The notes below the pieces were generated by a model, which was given only the letters and a program-made list of their open reading frames with translations, did not search any database and had not been told where the DNA came from. Of a stretch of 64,000 bases of DNA, positions 1 through 9,935 are shown in pieces. Origin of the DNA: Ovis canadensis (Eukaryota > Chordata > Mammalia > Artiodactyla > Bovidae); the NCBI RefSeq assembly GCF_042477335.2, contig NC_091247.1, positions 231,397,001-231,461,000 on the forward strand, read 5' to 3'. Made by a program: the position numbers and the translations under genes. The first letter of the stretch is position 1, and each line of letters opens with the position of its first letter.

Positions 1-43
1 GCCTGGGTGAGGGGCGGCCTTGCCCCCACCCCCCGCCACTCAC

Positions 44-2671
44 CTCCCCCTGGGCCTGGCGGCTCATGTTCTGCGGCTGGGCCCCGGTGATGGCCACGCA
101 GGACTCGTTGCGGCTCCACAGCCAGTGGCCGCTCTCATCCGCCCGGGGGCACTCTGCCTTCCTGGTGCAGCTGCGAGGGCGGGGGGGCAGTCTTAGCCTG
201 GTGCCCATTAGGCCCCGGGGCGGGGAGGGGCTGCACACCCAGATTCTGGGTGGGGCCGAGCCCCAGGCACTCACCGGCCCTCAACGACACACCAGCCGCA
301 GTAGGGGTCCTGTGAGCTGTGGCAGTGAGCGCAGCTGGAGAAGCTCGCACACTCCTGCACGAGAAGCCGGAACACCTGAGGGCACCAGGCAGCCAGCGTG
401 ACTACGGACGGCCTCCAGCCAGAGAGGACCCCCCCAGACACCGACGCCCGGGACCACCGGCTCAACCCCACCTTTACCCGCTAAGCCTTAGGAGCCTCAA
501 CACCGACACAAGACTGAGCAGGGACGGCTCCGGGCAGCCCGGGAGGCTAGACCTCGCCCGGGATCAGCTGGCGCCGGGTTCCAAGGAGCCCTTGGTTATG
601 GCACCTCCCTGGTGCCCATTGCATCAGCCCCCAAGAGACTGTGGGACTTGGGCCATCTGAGCTCACAGCAGTGGCCCCTCAGCCCAGCTTGCCGTTGGGG
701 AAGGCCTACTTTGAGCTCTGATCCTCTGGTCAGGTGGGCCAGACAGATACAGAACAGACAGCAAGTTTCAAAGGCGGGAAAGGTGCTCAGAGACGTGGTC
801 GGGGCCCGAGAAGAGGGCCGTCCGTGCCACGCCGCCAGGCCCCGCTGCAGGGCCCAGGGCCCACCTTGTCCTGGGTCATGGCGTACAGGCTGGCCTGGTC
901 TGCGGCCAGCACCAGGTCTCTCTTGATCCTCTTGTTGATCTCCACGAGGACGGCGCCGTACTCCGTGGAGCTGCCATCCGGGGCAAAGTACACCTGCGGG
1001 CGCGGAGGCCGGCGCACGGTGAGGGCGGGGCTGTCCTGTGCACTGAGGACCCCTCCGGGAGCCACCCTGCCCCAGCCCTGGGCCTCACCTTGAGGACCCG
1101 GCCATCCGAGGTGCCCAGAAAGGCGATGGTGTGGCTGTTCTCGGTGGTCACGGTCACGGCCGTCAGGTTCAGGCCTCCACGGTGCAGTACGGCCTTGGCC
1201 GAGAGGCCATCGTGGCTGCCCAGTGGGTAGGGCAAGTGTTCCGAGCCACACAGGAAACTCTCGCTGGCACCCTGCGGACCACGGCGTCAACGCCTGCCCG
1301 AGGCCTCTCCCCCGCGATGGCCCCCAGCACTCAGGGCCCCACACACGCCCCAGAACCAGCCCGGGCACACAAGCACCCCTGGGTGCTCACTGCTCCAAGC
1401 CCCCACCCGCGGTGTACCCGACACCTGGGAGAAGAGGCACCCATGTGGGTGTTCATGCTGACCTGCCCGTGGAGACACTGCACACACACACACACGGCCC
1501 TCACCACAGGGAGGCATGTGGACACGTGTCAAGCAGGGCCACATACAGACCCACCGCGTGTGGCCCAAGCCCCCGTGAGAATGCTGAGGCCACATACCGG
1601 CCCGTGTCCACCACACTGGATGTCGCCGTGGAAGGGCTTGTAGAAGGTGTCGCGGGCCACCTCTCGTGCGCCCGTGTAGCAGGCATCGCGGTTGGCCTCC
1701 ATCCTGCGGTGGACCTCGTCCAGTGGGAACAGGCAGAGGCCGGTCCGAGGCCCCCTGCCGCCCCGGCCGTCCGTGCTGAAGACGGCGTACAGCACCCCAC
1801 CGGAGCCCGGCCGGTCCACCGAGGCCGCCAGGCAGGTGCCGAAGGCGGGGGCCTGGGCGTCACCGGCGTCCAGGCAGCGCAGGTCCATCTCCAGGTAGGA
1901 GTAGTAGAAAGGGTCTTGCTTGCACATGCGCGCCAGCAGCGTGCGGTTCCGGGACGGGTGCTTGTCCTGCTGGTTGAAGACGAAGAAGACGTAGGGGCCG
2001 TCCTCAAAGGCGGCCACGAACTGCTGCGTGTTGGAGGACATGTAGCCGGCCTTGTAGGTGGCATGGTCCGTGTAGGCCTCGAAGGCCTCCCGGCCCTCGG
2101 TCCGGTCCAGGAGGCGGGTGCTCACAATGACCCCGTTGTCGTGCGGCCCGTTGCCCTTGCCCACGAACAGCAGGCGCTCACCGCCAGGGTCCGCGGCGCT
2201 CACCAGGCCCACGGTTGCCACGCTCTCGTCATTGCTGGCCACAAAGGACTTCTCGCCGCTGCCATCTTCGTAGAAGAGGCGCATGGAGATGTTGCCCAGG
2301 GCGCGCAGCGCGCAGATGCCCTTGAAGAGGCTGCCGCACTCCACCAGGCGGCTCCGGGGAGGATCCAGCAGCAGCAGCTGGTTGACGTTGTCAGTCAGCA
2401 CGGCCTCGTGGCACTGACTCACCTCGATGGGAGGCGTGCACTTCTTGTTGTCCAGGGCCGGGCCCGTGGCCGCCCGCTGCTCCAGCTGCAGGTCGGCACT
2501 CAGCTGGTAGAGCGTGTTCACCGCGCCCACGTACACCATGCCCGACGCCTCGTCCACCACCAGGTGGTTCAGCTCCGTCTCGCTGCGGAAGAAGTCTAGC
2601 TTGCGGGGCCGCAGACTCGCGCTCGTGCCTGCCAGGCCCAGGAGGGCCAGGGCCCAGAGCTGCAGCGCCAT
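44..2671 (-). CDS. PLXNB2: Plexin-B2, N-terminal five coding exons (partial gene)
   Basis: Receptor for class 4 semaphorins at the plasma membrane; the plexin family signals through an intracellular GAP domain that lies outside this window. Coding exons, minus strand: 2671-1598 (exon reaches 2683), 1271-1089, 993-865, 375-275 and 170-44, all with GT-AG junctions and consistent phase, giving about 538 residues. The first exon encodes a signal peptide ([18 protein letters not shown]) and then the Sema domain to about residue 465, with DNKKC, GNIS and NRTLL typical of plexins. The last two exons encode the Cys-rich PSI region ([15 protein letters not shown]). ATG 2671-2669 was chosen because it starts the signal peptide, has G at -3 and +4, and lies 12 bases after an acceptor, so a noncoding 5' exon must exist upstream. 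The gene continues beyond position 1. An intron holds a short CA run at 1481-1495. Recognised by close similarity to remembered human plexin-B2. Confidence 0.97.
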
Positions 2672-2683
2672 TGCCCCTGCACC

Positions 2684-4149
2684 CTGTGGGAAGAGAGGAG
2701 GGTCAGGGCTGCGCGGGCCTGGAGGACCCACCCGCTCTGTTCCTGGCGCCCAGCCCAAGACCCACTCCCTTCCCTGCCTTCCCGCCCCTCTGGCCAGACA
2801 CACCCACTCTCAACTCCAAGGAGACCATCTCCCAAGCCTCCTCAAGAGGACCACCCTGTGACCTAACCTCTGATGGGCCAGGCTACCAGCGCTGCAGCTC
2901 CAGGCCTGGGTGTGGCCAGCCGCCCCAGAGGACTGTGCCCTGGCCTTCGCCCCCAGGTTACTAGAGCACCTTCAGGCTCACCTTGAGACAACAGAGCACC
3001 TCCTCCAGAAAGTCTCTCAGGCACTCATGTCCCATGACCCCACAGCGCGGGTGATCTGAGAGGCACCACCTCCAGACCACATTCCCCACAAGACCCGAGC
3101 CGACAGGCCCTGAACGTGCAAACAGGACCACACACCTGTTCTGCGCCTGACTCTCAGCACACAGTGGGATCCGACTGGAAACAGCGGAACTGCGAGGACT
3201 GTAGCCCGGCCTGCCTCCCTGACTCCCACCCCCACCCCCCATGGCCACGGCAGTCCAGGCACCCTGCCTGTGCCCTGCTGGGGAGACCCTCAGGTCTCTG
3301 AGAAGGGGACCCCAGAGTCTGAGAGTGGTGCTGCATGTGGGCTGCAGCAGGCCACGTCAGTGTGCAGGGATCTACTTGAGCACACGCCCCTGTGTGGGTA
3401 TGCAGGCCCGTTCCCGTGTCTGTGTGCATGAGGGCTAAGCTCAGGGTTGCCAATGTGCAGGCCTCTCTGGGTTTGGGGTGGTCCAGCACCTCCCCACCTT
3501 GGGGACCCTGATTACAATCTTGAGAGTCTCTGCCACCACCCCCTCGGGCTGCCCTCTCCCATCTGTGTCCCAGCCCTCATCCCTGGATCCCTGACATCTG
3601 CCCCGAGGGTGTCTGTGCCTGGCAAGAAGTTTAGGGCAGCCCTGTCCGTGCCCACAGGGCCAAGTGCAGACTGGCTCGGATGGCAGAGGTAACAAGGGGC
3701 CCTGGCCTCCCAGATTGCCCACACTGGCTGCTGCGGCCACCTTCGACACCACCTCCCTGGACACACTCTTATTCACTCAAGAAACAACTACTTTTGTTCT
3801 TCCCTGCAACAGCCCTTCCTGCCCAGGCCTCCTCCGGGAGAGAGAAGGCTGTCTGCTCCGTGGCCAGGGAGAGGTTTCTCTGGGGCACTGGCTTTGGCCA
3901 AAGCTACGTTGACTGGCTTCCTCTCATGGACCTGTGACTGTTACACAGAAGCAGGCCAGCTTCCTTCTTTCCCTGAGCCACTAGGAACCCCCACCCCCAC
4001 CCCAGGCTGTGGCCGCTTTCCCCTCAGCACCCCCGCGCCAGCGCCCCCGGGGCACTAGGAAGCCCCCCAGCCAGGCTGCGGCTGGTCTCCATCCCTTTGT
4101 TCCTGTCTCCACCACGGCCCACGAGTCCCGTGAGCCCCCGGAGGAGGCG
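2684..4149. other. PLXNB2 5' intron, unique sequence
   Basis: GC-rich unique sequence between the acceptor of the first coding exon and the proximal CpG island. I recognise no repeat, exon or RNA gene here. It is intronic to any PLXNB2 transcript that starts upstream. Confidence 0.6.
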
Positions 4150-5055
4150 TAGCCAAGAACCAGGTGACAAAGCCTCCTCATTCCAGAGCCACCGGGGGGC
4201 GCCGGCGGGCCCCTGCCAGGGAGGGGGGCCCTCAGTGGGACAGCGGCCCCCCGCGCAGGACGCCCTGCTCTGAAGCGCTCCCGCCTGGGCCTCCTGACAA
4301 GCTGCTGGGAGAGGAGCCATCCACAGGCCGGCGGGACGGTGTCCAGCAGGAGAGACGGCAGGGACCTGGGAAGGGGGCGGAGGTGGCCCAAGAGGAGGAG
4401 GGCGGGGCAGCCAGGGTGACCGGGCCGCGCGGAGAGGCTGGGGAGGAGCGGGAAGATTCCGCAGGCTCGCCCGGGGCAGGGGCCCCACCAGCGCACAGTC
4501 GGGGGACAGGACGCCCCGGAGGCCCCCAGGCGTGGGGCTGGGCCACCCGCCAGTCCAGGGCTGCGCGGGGCCGGACGCTCGGGCGCCTGCGGTGCTGCCC
4601 CCCCAGGCCCGGGGGCGGGCGGCCTGACCGGAGGCCCCGCCCCGCCGCCCCTCCCCCGCCGCCCCTCCCCCGCCGCCCCGCGCCCCGGCTGCCCCGCCCC
4701 GCTGGCCGGCCCGTCTCGGCCCAAAGTCCGCTCGGCCGCGCTGCGCGGGTGGTGGGGCGTCCGGGGCCTCTACTGGCGCGTCCCCCCGCCCGGCCCCGCT
4801 CACCCGCGTCCCCGCGTCGCCGCCGCCGCGACCCCGGCCCCGCTCGGCTTTGGCTCTGGCTGCGGCTCCGGCCACGGCCGGCCGCGGAATGAATGGAATG
4901 TTCCCCGAGCCCAGGGAGGGAGCGAGCGAGCGGGCGGGCGGGCGGGGGCGGGCCGGCCGGCGGGGGCGGAGCTGCGGCCTGAGCCGGAGCCGCCCCTGGG
5001 AGCAGGGGCCCCGGTCTCCGACGGATCCCTATCCAGGCCCCTCTGCCCATCGGCA
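4150..5055 (-). promoter_or_regulatory. PLXNB2: CpG island 1 of PLXNB2 (candidate alternative promoter and first exon)
   Basis: Very GC- and CpG-dense block with many GC boxes (ccccgccc) and a C-rich tandem stretch near 4645-4680. On the minus strand a good donor (GCGG|gtgagc) ends a possible exon whose lower edge is 4804. The likely upstream region (4880-4910) has a GGAATG element, which matches the TEAD core, followed by GC boxes. It lies about 2.1 kb upstream of the PLXNB2 start codon, so a noncoding alternative first exon spliced to the acceptor at 2683 is plausible. The island is seen directly; the exon and promoter roles are inferred. Confidence 0.6.
4189..4202 (+). promoter_or_regulatory. 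CTCF-like core motif
   Basis: CCACCGGGGGGCGC differs from the consensus core CCACCAGGGGGCGC at one of 14 positions. It sits on the edge of CpG island 1. Binding is inferred from the motif only. Confidence 0.45.
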
Positions 5056-6346
5056 AGCGGGCGGAGGACTTGAACCCACAACCGACCGATCCGGCACAAC
5101 GCCCACTCCTCCGTACGCTCCTCTCCCTCGGGCCCAGGAGATGGGCGGGTCACAGAGCCTGGACTGAATGCTCTGGTCGTCCTCTGGTTAGTGGCCACTT
5201 GACTGAGCCCCCGAGCCTGCCACACCAGACGTGAGGGGTGAAGGCGCTGTGTGCCCTCACCCAGGGGACCAGATCCTGCTGCTGACTCCTAGGGGCCCAG
5301 ATGTTGGGCTGTTCCCTGCCCTACCCCACCCCCAGGAGCCACGGCCAGACCTGGGCTCCCTGCCACCCCCAGGAGCCCTCTGGGCAGTGGGCAGAGTGAG
5401 ACCCTCTCGCAAGCGCGGGTTGTACTGTGTCACAGGAGGGGCTAGGATTCCAGGCGGCAGCTCCCTCCACTTCCTGGACAAACAAAAGCCTCAGGTGACC
5501 TGCCTGGCCAGGCCCAGGAGCAAAGGGTGACCCACCTGACCAGGAGCCATGCTCAGGCCGCCGCACCGGAGGCGCCAGGCGCAGCCGGCAAAGCTCCCTG
5601 CGGCTGGTGTTCCTGGAACGGGCGCTTCCTGTTTTGAAGGCAGCCCGGGACCCCTGCTTGCTCACCGGGGCAGCGGGGATTTCCTCAGGGGCACCAGACG
5701 CCTCTTCCTGGCCAAAGTCCGGAGGTGCACTTCCAAGAAGTCCACAGCTCCAGCCTGCTGCCGGCCCGGAAGCCGTCTGGACATGTGCCCCTCGCTCCAG
5801 GCCCGATTCCCAGAAGGCAGCGCTGCGGTCAGTGCCCAGCTGCACTCCTGGCTCCCTGCAGAGCCCACCCTCCCACGTGAGCCTGCCAGCCCCCACAGCA
5901 GGGCACCTGGTTTTGGGCAGACGTGTGCCCGCTGGGCCTGGCCAGACAAGACCTGTGGGGACACATCATTCTGTCACTGCGTGGCTGTGGTCCCCACCAC
6001 CTTCCCCAGCTTGCACTAGCCCCCACTCACCCCGGCTTCAGTGGTCCGGCTCAGTCTCTGCACCAGGCTGACATTGAGATTCTCTAAAAAGCAAAGGAGA
6101 GATGGTGGTCTCACGACAAGCCTGGCCCCTGCCTCCACGTCTGGGGAGCGAGGAGCAGCCCATGGGGCCCCAGCTGGCCTCTGCCATCCTGGAGGAAACT
6201 CTCAGCCTCCTGCCTCCTCCACCCCACCTTCAGCCCCGCCCAGACACTGGCCTCCCAGCCCCAAGCCCAGCACCCCCAGGCACACAGGTCCACTTGGTGT
6301 GTATGCCGGCATGCCCCTCCAGCCTCTGCTCAAAGAGGCAGAGAAG
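5056..6346. other. Unique PLXNB2 upstream sequence
   Basis: No repeat, exon or RNA gene recognised. Moderately GC-rich, without sustained CpG density. Confidence 0.55.
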
Positions 6347-6486
6347 GGAATTCCCTGGCTGTCTAGTGATTAGGGCTCTGCACTTTCATTGACGAGGGGC
6401 TGGGTTCAGTCCTCTGTTGGGGGAACTAAGATCCTGCAAGGTACATACATCACTTTGATTAAAAGTAAAATTGTTTTCTGAAAAAA
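6347..6486 (+). mobile_element. tRNA-Glu-derived CHR-type SINE
   Basis: Starts with the family head ggaattccctggctgtctag and contains gggttcagtcctctg (B-box region) and ggaactaagatcctgcaag, then a short A-rich tail. This is the short CHR-2-like form found in ruminants and other cetartiodactyls. Diverged and not transcribed as a tRNA. Confidence 0.85.
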
Positions 6487-6504
6487 CGTGCACACACAAC
6501 TCCA

Positions 6505-6655
6505 CGATTCTCCTCACTAGATGTGCGACCTTGTGCAAGCTACTTAACTTCTCTGAGCCTCTTTCCCCATCTGTGAAACCCCAGCGGTCTGTAAGAACTG
6601 AAAGATGCGGGCCTGAAAAGCCTGTCACATTGTAGCACTCAGCAAGCTGCGATTG
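6505..6655 (+). mobile_element. MIR SINE remnant
   Basis: Contains the MIR core: gtgcgaccttgtgcaagc, then acttaacttctctgagcc and ccccatctgtgaaa. Ancient mammalian-wide SINE adjoining the CHR element. Confidence 0.85.
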
Positions 6656-8035
6656 TATCCTCTCCTCCTGGATAAACACGCCTGTGTACCCGCAGGGAGG
6701 GCCTGGTCAAGGATACTTCTCAGCGCGGAAGTATGCAACCAGAGGACCCTGAGAACCCACAGTGCTGGTGAAGATGGGTGGTCCGTGTGGACCCCGACAG
6801 AGCCCAGACCTGTTGAGGACAGTTGTGCAGAGTTCCAGGCCTCTCCACCCATGCGGGTTGACACAGACACACAGGAGTTTAATTGAGAAGCTCTAGAAGA
6901 CGGCATCCAAACTGAAAGTCATGGTGAGCTTTGAGGCAGGGAGGAGGGGGCTGAGACAATAAAGCAGTATTTGCCACTTTTTGAAAACGTTTTTGCAAGA
7001 TTATATTGAGTATGCACGTGCCACTGGTCTACTGAATCACGCCCCATCGCAGCCACAGACCACGGGCTCCCTGTCTGGCTTGCCAGCAGCATGCCCCCAG
7101 GCACCTCATTCCTGTGTCAGACAGCCCCCAAATGTGGGGACCAACACTGTGAGAAGGGCCCAGGGCTGGAAGGACCCCCAGCAGCTCTGAGGGAGACCAG
7201 CAGGGACAAGGCCTGCGGGTGGGGGGCGCCACACCTACGCACTTGGGGCAGGAAATCCCGCTGGCGTCCTCAGCCCCCAGCTAAGCGGGGAACGGTTAAC
7301 CAGAAACAGGAGCTCGAGGCTCCAGGTGTGGGGGTGAAGGTACCTAGGCAGCCTTTGTGAAAGGGGCAAAGGCCACTCCACAGGCAAAGTCAGGGCCAAA
7401 CCAAAGGGCGTCCGGATGGTGGAGCCTAAGAGAGAGCCGGGCCGGGCCTGGCCTCGAGGCTGAAGGCGGGATCCACAGCCCTGGGGCCGGAGCATGCAGC
7501 CTGCCCCTGAAGGGACATCACGTTGGCTTCCGTGTGCCCCGTGCCCTTTCCCTCTGCCTGGCATGGCTGAGTCCCCAGCCCCAGCCCTCCACCTGTTCAG
7601 ATCCCTGGGAGGGGGTGCTGCATGTGTGCTGGAGGCGAGACCAAGGGAGGCTGGCCTCTTCCAAGGGACCCCCTCTTCCTAAGCCCACACACCCAGCCGC
7701 GACCTTACCTGACGGACCTGCACCAAGGGACCCACTGAGATGGACCCCCTCTCAGACTCTCCTGGAGGCGGTCCGCAGATTTCTCCTCCCGAAAGCAGGC
7801 GCCCCCAGCCCACATTCCCTTCTGAAGGACCTGGACACCTCCCTTCCTCTTGGCCCCCAGCTGCCCCATCATGTCCACCCTGCCTCCAACTGGCAGCTCC
7901 ACTCACTCCTGCCATCTCAGGTGAAGGCCCCTCTCCTGAACGCCCACAGGTGCAAGGTCCTGGTGACCCCCGCCACAATCACACACACTCAATGCCACTG
8001 CCGAATCCCTTCGACCCAGGGTTATATGGGCTATG
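6656..8035. other. Unique PLXNB2 upstream sequence
   Basis: No exon, RNA gene or clear repeat recognised on either strand. Long open frames here follow from GC-rich composition and have no family resemblance. Confidence 0.5.
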
Positions 8036-8039
8036 GACA

Positions 8040-8140
8040 AAGTTACACTGAGACTCAGTTTCCCTGTGAGGGACACGGGGGTAATGACAGCCCCAACCAC
8101 AGTGTGAGGCTGGGAGGTGTAAGTGAATTTGTGCCTGGAG
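8040..8140 (+). mobile_element. MIR SINE fragment
   Basis: gactcagtttccctgtgagg followed by gggggtaatgacagc and a gtgaggctgggaggt segment match the central and 3' part of MIR. Diverged, so the ends are approximate. Confidence 0.6.
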
Positions 8141-8416
8141 GAGGGATTCAGGGTGACATCAGGATGCCACTGTGCCTCTGCTTTTGCCGTCCCCCTGGAA
8201 AACGCCTACCCGCCCCCCGGAAGCCGGAGACAGCCAGCCTGACCCAGCCCTGCAGGACCGTCTCTCACCCACCATGGCCCACGGTCTTCACTGATGGGCC
8301 GGTGAGCAAGGTCTAAACACAGGATCTGGCCCAGTGGGCGCCTCCGGGTCTCAGCCCTGTGAACCACGACGGGGGCGACACACGGCGGAGGAGGCTGGAC
8401 ATGCACGTGCCCCCGC

Positions 8417-8484
8417 CCCGGGCTGGTCCCCAAGCCCCCCCCCCCCCCCGGGCTGGTCCCCAAGCCCCCCCCCCCCCCCCCCCC
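8417..8484. repeat. 30-bp tandem duplication with long C tracts
   Basis: The unit ccccgggctggtccccaag plus a C run is repeated twice. The C runs are 15 bases (8435-8449) and 20 bases (8465-8484). On the minus strand, the sense strand of PLXNB2, these are uninterrupted G runs. Such tracts are usually length-variable and error-prone in sequencing. Confidence 0.85.
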
Positions 8485-8869
8485 GTCAGTGGGTGTTCCC
8501 CCAGCCTGAGCACCAGAGGGGACAGGGCCTCCCGCACACACCCACCGCCTGGGGAGCAGAGGAGCCGCGCCCAGCCGGCCACCCCACCCCCGCCCCGCCC
8601 CGCCCCCAGGCTCCCTCCTTGGGTTCCTTTCTCCTAGGCAGCAGCCTCACCCCCTGCTCCCCCGCCAGGAAAAGGCAAACAGGAGGTGCCCACTGGGCAG
8701 GGCAGGGATCCCACCCCAGGCTAGGGCCCCCTGCAGCCCTGGGCCCCAGGAGGAGGGCCCTGGGGCGCAGGCTGGCCCTCCCTGTCACTATCATCAGCAA
8801 AACTGAGGCAGCGACGTCTCAGCGCTGAGGTCAGAACCACGCAGAGCCGCCAGATCTGCGGAGGGGGGA

Positions 8870-9935
8870 GCGAGGGGGGCGGGGGGTAGGGGGGCTGGCC
8901 CTTGGCAGCCTGTGGGCTCGGGCAGGGGACCCAGGCTCGGCCGACAGGGAGAAGAGGCCGTTCAGACAGAGGCTCAGGCCCAGGTGGGGTCACTCCGAGA
9001 TGGTGGGGGCGGGGGCAGCCTTAGCACCGCGCGGCCGGCACTCGGGACCCCAGGACCGAGGGAGTGGAGGAATCAGCCCCTGGCGGAGAGCTCGGGGCCG
9101 CGAGTCACTCCCCGGACCCTAGGCCCGGAGGTAGCGAGGGCTGCGGTCCGGCCAGGAGCGCCGCCCCTCCCCCGCCGGGCAGCTGGCGGCGGGAGACCCG
9201 CCTGCGCTCCGCTCCCGCGACGAAAATGCAAATCTGCAATTAGCCCGGAGCGCGAAACAAATCAGAGGAAACAAAACCGGCGCTACGCCGGCAAATCGGA
9301 GCCTCCGCTGTTTTCAAAACAAGAGTGGGGAGTGGGCGCGCGCTAGGGGAGGGTAGTGTCGCGGCACCCGGGCCAGGGCGAGAGGAGTGCCGGCCGGCCC
9401 GCCGAGCGCCCTGGGGCCCTGGTCAGAGTTCAGTCGGGGAGGCGGGCGCGGCCCCAGTGGGGAGGGGCGGCCCGTTCTCGCAACCCGAGGCGGCCCGGAG
9501 CCGGCGCGGCGCCCGCGGACCACCCCTCCCGAGGCCCCGCCTGCACCCGGCGCCCCCAGGGCCGCACATGGGCCTCTAACGGGGCTCCCCCGGGCCCCTG
9601 GGCGCGCGGTCGCGGGGAGACTGACCTCCAGTTGCGATGACGGCGGTGGCGGCCACGTGGTCCCAGGGACCCGTCCCCAAGGAGCCTGGCGGGAGTCAGG
9701 CTGTCCTCCGCCGGCCAGGGCGCGGTGGGCAGCCCCGCCGGCCCCGGGCCCGAGCCCCCGCGCTCCGCTGTCCGCCAGTTACCCACTGCGGCCCCAGTGC
9801 CGCCTGCGTGACGCCCCACCCCACCCCAACCAGACTCACCGGGCAAAGGCCGAGCGATCGGCAGACACCTCCGAGCGGGGGCGGGCCGGGGCGGGCTGGG
9901 GCCTGGCTGACGTCTAGCCGGAGCCAGGCGTCAGC
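8870..9935 (-). promoter_or_regulatory. PLXNB2: CpG island 2 upstream of PLXNB2 (candidate alternative promoter and first exon)
   Basis: CpG-dense region with GC boxes at 9878-9905 and a CRE-like tgacgtct at 9908-9915. On the minus strand this arrangement reads CRE-like site, GC boxes, then a short possible exon ending in a strong donor (TTTGCCCG|gtgagt), lower edge 9840. A second donor-like site (CTGGAG|gtcagt) has its lower edge at 9626. It lies about 7 kb upstream of the PLXNB2 ATG. The order of elements is what a minus-strand first exon would need; transcription itself is inferred. Confidence 0.5.
9226..9291. promoter_or_regulatory. Octamer motif and perfect palindrome inside CpG island 2
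   Basis: An exact POU-factor octamer ATGCAAAT occupies 9226-9233, followed by an AATTAG homeobox-type core at 9239-9244. At 9277-9291 there is a perfect inverted repeat, CCGGCG-CTA-CGCCGG. This A-rich 80-bp pocket stands out within very GC-rich surroundings, which suggests a regulatory element; the function is inferred. Confidence 0.35.

Noticed and set aside
1481-1495. CA dinucleotide run in a PLXNB2 intron as a microsatellite feature
   Set aside because: Only about seven units; too short to list separately.
1223-2599. A 458-codon open frame on the plus strand across PLXNB2 exons
   Set aside because: It is antisense to a confidently identified plexin Sema exon and arises from strong GC bias at third positions. 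It has no recognisable domain.
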